DNA of 64,000 bases. It comes from Verrucomicrobiota bacterium (GTDB lineage Bacteria; Verrucomicrobiota; Verrucomicrobiia; Palsa-1439). Each line of letters opens with the position of its first letter. The stretch's first letter is position 1. Positions 60,155-64,000 of this stretch are shown here, one piece after another. The notes below the pieces were generated by a model, which ran no database searches, had not been told where the DNA came from, and saw only the letters and a list, made by a program, of their open reading frames with translations. The stretch covers positions 85,215 through 149,214 of the forward strand of contig PLZV01000013.1 in the NCBI GenBank assembly GCA_003152315.1, given 5' to 3'. Both the position numbers and the translations under genes were made by a program.

Positions 60155-62556
60155 AGGCGCGCCTTGGGCTCTGGATCACTCTCGCCGTTGCCCTCGCCTA
60201 TGTGGCATACCTCGGCGCGCATTGGCTGCCGCTGGGGATGAGCGACCACGAGTTGAGTGCGTCGGCTTCCCGCGTTTGGGACATTAAACAAGAAATCACC
60301 CAGCATCACGCGCTGCCGTGGTGGACGCCCTGGTACATGAGCGGATCGAGCTACGGTCTCAATCACGCCCGCGGCTTCTATCTCATCCCGTGGATCCTGT
60401 TCTCGACCTTCACCGATCTGATGACCGCGGGCAAACTCACGGCGTTGCTGGCCATCCTGGCGAGCGCGATCGCCATGTACTTTTGTGCGCGGCATTTCAT
60501 GAAGAACGAATGGGCTGCGGTCCTCGCCGCGCTGGCCTTCATGTTGCATCCCGAGCAGATTATCCGCGCGGCGGGCCCTGAGCACATCACCATCGTCCTC
60601 TTCTTCCCGTTTATTCCGCTGCTCTGGCTGACGCTGTCACGTGCGCTGGCGGCGAACACGTTCCGCGACACGTTTCTCTGCGCCCTCGTCGCGGTGCTCG
60701 CGTGGTGGACCGATAACAAACAGGCCTTCATCAACTTTCTCTTCCTCTTTGCGTACGCCCTTTACTGGCTCTGGCCACGCCGTAAACAATGGCAGCCGAC
60801 CGTCTGGACTTGCGGATTGCTCGCAGCGCTCGGCCTGGCGCTGGGTGCGTGGGTGTTGGCGCCGGGTTTTGTCGAATCAGGGGACGTGAAGTTGTTCGTT
60901 GGCGATCCATTGGCCGAGTGGCAGAAGACGTATTCGTTCAAGAGCCTGTTGGGATTGGTTGACCGCAACGGCACGGTTACGAAGGACGCGGCCAGCGCCA
61001 CACTTGCCCGCGTTCAGGCCAACGGCGGCGTCAGCAGCCAGGCGGAATACGACCAGGTGCGGCGGATCTTGTCACTCAGCGCGGATTCCCCGGAGAAATA
61101 CATGGGAATCGTCGCGCTCTTCGTGATCGCGGTGACCGTGCTCTGGAACGAACGGCGCGTGAATCGTCGCGCGTTCTGGTTTTTTGTCGCATCGCTCCTG
61201 GCGAGTGTCTTGTTTTCGACGACGAGCAGCGTCTGGACCGCAAACTGGACGACTTGGGAGGCTCTTTCGTCGCAACACGTATCCGGCGTTGCGCTGGCGT
61301 GGCTCTTGGTGGTTGCGGCATTCCTGGTGTTTTTCTACCGGCGTAAGGTGACGACGCCGCGAAAAGGGGTCATTGCCGGTCTGGCGCTCGCCGTGTTTCT
61401 CTTCCTGCCCGGCTTCAACGTGCTGGCGGCATTGCCGTACTTCAAAGACATTCGCTCCCCGTTTGTGTTCTACGACAGCCCGGCGATTTTCTGGGGAGCA
61501 ATGTTGATCGGGTTTCTCGTGACCGACGTGCTGGTGGCTGAGAAATGGCGCGCGCACATTCCGAAAATAGTCGCCGCTCTCGGCGTGCTGCTGTTGTTGG
61601 ACTACTGGCCGTACCAGAAACCGGTGAAAGACAGTGGGGTACCGGCCCACACCGTGGACAATTTGCAGGCGATTTATCGTTCACTCGAACCGGACAAGGA
61701 CTGGGTCAAGACCTGGACATTTACCCCTCGTTACTTTCATTTGCTCGGCCCCATGTGGGGTGGGAAACCCCAGGTTTACGAAGCCTTCTACGATTGGATG
61801 GCCCCGATTGGCATCGGGGCGCTGAAACAGCAGGCCTTTGATTCGTGGGAAAATCATCGCGCGTTCCTGAACCTGTTGTCGGCGCGGTACGTGGTCTTCG
61901 ATAAGACCGATCCGAGCAACGCCCAGCAGAAGGGACCGCAGCAAATTCTCGCCGCCTACCGGCAGACGTTCCCCGTGTTTGTCGAGAACGAGGATTTCGT
62001 CGTGTTCCGCAATGACACGGCCCGGCCTTACATCACGGCCTTCGGGCGAGCCTGTCTCTACGCGGGGGACATCCGGAAGTCGGCCGTCCTCGCGCTCGCA
62101 CTTTCCGCGAAAAACTGGCCACTGGTGCAGGCGAAAGAACCGAAAGTCAGCGAGGTGCCGAACGCGACCGTGCAAAAGTACGAAAAAACCTACGGAGAAG
62201 ACAGTCCTCCGTTTCCACCCATCAATGACTCCGTTCCTGTGGCCTTGAGTGATGTCCAACTGACGCGGGAGAATTCGCAATTGGTTCACATCCATCTGAC
62301 GACGCCGTCGGCATGCATCGCGGTGATTGCCGAGAGCTATTACCCGTTTTGGCGCGCGGAAATCGACGGGCAGCCGGCGGAAGTACTGCAGGTGAGTTGT
62401 GGCCTGATGGGGTTGGAATTGCCTGCTGGCAGTCACACCGTCGTGCTGCATTACCAACCGCCGCGAGTTTATGCGCTGGCTGGAGCAGTGAGCCTCGCGA
62501 CCCTTATCCTCGGGATGGGTTTCGCGGTTTTTGGTGGTAAACGCTCGGTGCGTTAA
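60151..62556 (+). CDS. Large multi-spanning membrane protein, YfhO/GT-C-like
   Basis: An 801-residue membrane protein with about twelve hydrophobic helices to residue ~500, a soluble part, and a final helix (VYALAGAVSLATLILGMGFAV). An acidic first loop (GMSDHELSASASRVWDI) follows the first helix, as in GT-C enzymes that use polyprenyl-phosphate sugars. The late domain with YYPFWRAEIDGQPAEVLQ and LELPAGSHTVVLHYQPP is the C-terminal block common to YfhO-type proteins. ATG 60151 overlaps the stop of the GT4 gene. Its stop overlaps the stop of a convergent epimerase gene by three bases. Sugar transfer to a surface glycan is inferred. Confidence 0.75.
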   Translation: MKARLGLWITLAVALAYVAYLGAHWLPLGMSDHELSASASRVWDIKQEITQHHALPWWTPWYMSGSSYGLNHARGFYLIPWILFSTFTDLMTAGKLTALLAILASAIAMYFCARHFMKNEWAAVLAALAFMLHPEQIIRAAGPEHITIVLFFPFIPLLWLTLSRALAANTFRDTFLCALVAVLAWWTDNKQAFINFLFLFAYALYWLWPRRKQWQPTVWTCGLLAALGLALGAWVLAPGFVESGDVKLFVGDPLAEWQKTYSFKSLLGLVDRNGTVTKDAASATLARVQANGGVSSQAEYDQVRRILSLSADSPEKYMGIVALFVIAVTVLWNERRVNRRAFWFFVASLLASVLFSTTSSVWTANWTTWEALSSQHVSGVALAWLLVVAAFLVFFYRRKVTTPRKGVIAGLALAVFLFLPGFNVLAALPYFKDIRSPFVFYDSPAIFWGAMLIGFLVTDVLVAEKWRAHIPKIVAALGVLLLLDYWPYQKPVKDSGVPAHTVDNLQAIYRSLEPDKDWVKTWTFTPRYFHLLGPMWGGKPQVYEAFYDWMAPIGIGALKQQAFDSWENHRAFLNLLSARYVVFDKTDPSNAQQKGPQQILAAYRQTFPVFVENEDFVVFRNDTARPYITAFGRACLYAGDIRKSAVLALALSAKNWPLVQAKEPKVSEVPNATVQKYEKTYGEDSPPFPPINDSVPVALSDVQLTRENSQLVHIHLTTPSACIAVIAESYYPFWRAEIDGQPAEVLQVSCGLMGLELPAGSHTVVLHYQPPRVYALAGAVSLATLILGMGFAVFGGKRSVR

Positions 62557-63440
62557 CGGCCTTTCCACCATTCAATCGTCTGGCGCAAACCGCCTTCGAG
62601 GTTGTACCGCGGTTTCCAGCCGGTGCCTTCACGAAGCTTCGTGATGTCGGCGAGAAGGTCGTGGGGTTCGTCGGCCGCATAGGGCTGGGCGCCGAACTTG
62701 AGTAAATCGACCCGACGGAACTCTTCGCCGATCTTCAGGGCAATCTCGCGCACCGTGACGGGGATTCCGCTACCGATATTGACTGCCCCCGTGAGCTTGC
62801 TGTCAGCAACGGCACCAACGGCACTGGCTACGTCTTCGATGTGCAGGTAATCGCGCACACGGTCGCCCGGGACCAGTTTCATCTCCTGGTTGCGCAACAA
62901 GGAGTTGATGACGGCGGGCACCAGCCGCCGCGGGTCCTCAGCGGGTCCGTATTGGTAGAAAAAGCGCAGCCAGGCAATGTCGATGCCTATGGATTGGAGC
63001 GCGCCAAAGAGTTCAAGCTTGGCTCGCACATAGGGGGTCGAGGGCGAGGTGGAAGTCGATTCGCCCTGCGGTGGATCACTGGTTGCATACTCAAGACAGG
63101 TTCCGGTTGCGACAAAACGCCGGCAACCGACTTCCTTGAGCATCTCCACCAGCCGCAAGCTCGCCACAACCCAGTCCTTGTTCTCGGCGGCGTGAAGGTA
63201 CTTGCCCGGCTCGACATACCAGGCGAGATGAACGCAACAATCGAAGGCGGCGGGCTGGAGAATGAACGTCGGAGCCACCAGGTCGCCGTGAATAATGTGC
63301 AGTGAGGATTCGATGTCGCTGACGCGCCACAGGTCGCTCTCGGGGCGGACGAGTGCATGGACTTCGTGCTTCCGTCGCACCAACTCACGGGCCACGTGTG
63401 AACCGATGAAACCGCCGGCGCCAGTGAGCAGGACTTTCAC
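62553..63440 (-). CDS. NAD-dependent epimerase/dehydratase
   Basis: A 295-residue extended SDR: KVLLTGAGGFIGSHVARELV (cofactor motif), FDCCVHLAWYV, FVATGTCLEYA and TPYVRAKLELFGAL, where the catalytic Tyr-x-x-x-Lys reads YVRAK. The C-terminal part has RVRDYLHIEDVASAV and GAVNIGSGIPVTV. It acts on a nucleotide-sugar. The GTG start at 63440 overlaps the stop of the upstream dehydratase gene (GTGA), showing an operon. The product sugar cannot be deduced. Confidence 0.88.
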   Translation of the reverse strand: MKVLLTGAGGFIGSHVARELVRRKHEVHALVRPESDLWRVSDIESSLHIIHGDLVAPTFILQPAAFDCCVHLAWYVEPGKYLHAAENKDWVVASLRLVEMLKEVGCRRFVATGTCLEYATSDPPQGESTSTSPSTPYVRAKLELFGALQSIGIDIAWLRFFYQYGPAEDPRRLVPAVINSLLRNQEMKLVPGDRVRDYLHIEDVASAVGAVADSKLTGAVNIGSGIPVTVREIALKIGEEFRRVDLLKFGAQPYAADEPHDLLADITKLREGTGWKPRYNLEGGLRQTIEWWKGR

Positions 63441-64000
63441 AGTCGCGAGCCGTACTGCGCGGCATAGTATTTCTTGAAATCGCCGCTCTTGATCTTGCGC
63501 CACCACGACGCATTCTGGACGTACCAGTCAATGGTCGCGTCCAGCACGTTCGGGAAATCGCGTTGCGGTCGCCAGCCGAGCCCGGCGAGCCTGCCGGTGT
63601 CCAGCGAGTAGCGACGATCATGACCGGGCCGGTCTTTGACAAGCTGGATCAGCGATTCGGGTTTGCCAAGTTTGCGAAGAATGCGACGCGCGATCTCGAT
63701 GTTCTCGACTTCGTTGCCGCCGCCGATATTGTAGGTTTCACCGGACTGGCCGTGGGCGATGAGAAAATCGATTGCGGCGCAGTGGTCCTCGACGTAAATC
63801 CAGTCACGCACGTTCCGCCCATCCCCATAGAGCGGGAGCGGCCTGTCTTCGAGCGAGTTGGTGATGAACAACGGGATGAATTTCTCCGGGTACTGGTTGG
63901 GGCCGAAGTTGTTCGAGCAACGGGTGATGGTAACGGGTACATTGTGCGTCGTGAAATAGGCAAAGGCGAGACGGTCCGCGCCGGCTTTGCTGGCGGAGTA
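63437..64000 (-). CDS. rfbB: dTDP-glucose 4,6-dehydratase-like gene, 5' end beyond the window
   Basis: The C-terminal 187 residues are present, reading in from the right edge. They begin at YSASKAGADRLAFAYFTTHN, which contains the catalytic Tyr-x-x-x-Lys, then TRCSNNFGPNQYPEKFIPLF, LPLYGDGRNVRDWIYVEDHC, ETYNIGGGNEVENIEIA and the RPGHDRRYSLD segment, all hallmarks of RmlB/RfbB (dTDP-glucose 4,6-dehydratase, dTDP-rhamnose pathway). The ATG in MFITNSLE is internal, not the start. It is upstream of and overlapping the epimerase gene. Confidence 0.93.
   Translation of the reverse strand, partial: YSASKAGADRLAFAYFTTHNVPVTITRCSNNFGPNQYPEKFIPLFITNSLEDRPLPLYGDGRNVRDWIYVEDHCAAIDFLIAHGQSGETYNIGGGNEVENIEIARRILRKLGKPESLIQLVKDRPGHDRRYSLDTGRLAGLGWRPQRDFPNVLDATIDWYVQNASWWRKIKSGDFKKYYAAQYGSRL

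Overview
The window looks like chromosomal DNA of a Gram-negative bacterium of the PVC superphylum, most likely a Verrucomicrobiota member from an environmental source. Three things point there: an outer-membrane toolkit (LptE-, BamD-, WaaP- and YejM-like genes, a secretin); a PEP-CTERM sorting tail; and, most specifically, a minus-strand pilus operon whose content and order (PilM-like, then a homologue of the Akkermansia protein Amuc_1100, then an Amuc_1099-like protein, then a secretin) match what is known of the Akkermansia Amuc_1098-1101 locus. Base composition is about 58% GC. Gene starts are often GTG, ATGA/GTGA overlaps are common, and several near-consensus sigma-70 promoters are readable.

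Left part (0-11.5 kb): a GIY-YIG endonuclease gene sits between two copies of a repeat derived from a tRNA 3' end. A cell-surface cluster follows: NodU-type carbamoyltransferase, two SAM methyltransferases, a minus-strand trio (alkaline-phosphatase-fold phosphodiesterase, FkbM methyltransferase, YejM-like sulfatase-fold protein), a second phosphodiesterase, and a WaaP-like sugar kinase. Then come nadD and rsfS.

Middle left (11.5-29.6 kb): a divergent FHA protein and a large Ser/Thr kinase with a beta-propeller sensor; sufT, argS, a PTS EIIA-like gene, a membrane metalloprotease-like gene, rpsT, lptE and bamD-like genes, a low-GC phosphotransferase gene, a repeat-filled spacer, a GH31 glycosidase, a GNAT acetyltransferase and gatCAB.

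Pilus region (29.7-43.1 kb): pilB-pilT-pilB-pilC on the plus strand face pilM/N, pilO-like (Amuc_1100-like), pilP-like and pilQ on the minus strand, with a stand-alone 5'-3' exonuclease between them. Together these supply extension and retraction motors, the platform, the alignment complex and the outer-membrane pore. No pilin gene was recognised.

Right part (43.2-64 kb): secreted proteins (MA-type peptidase lipoprotein, subtilisin, beta-repeat protein), purC, pepA, a hybrid histidine kinase, a second repeat-filled spacer, an AT-richer pair of unknown genes, an internally deleted SDR gene, an ammonium transporter, a broken PEP-CTERM gene, and a sugar-nucleotide/glycosyltransferase cluster (GDP-mannose dehydratase, GT4, YfhO-like membrane protein, NAD-dependent epimerase, dTDP-glucose dehydratase) cut by the right edge.
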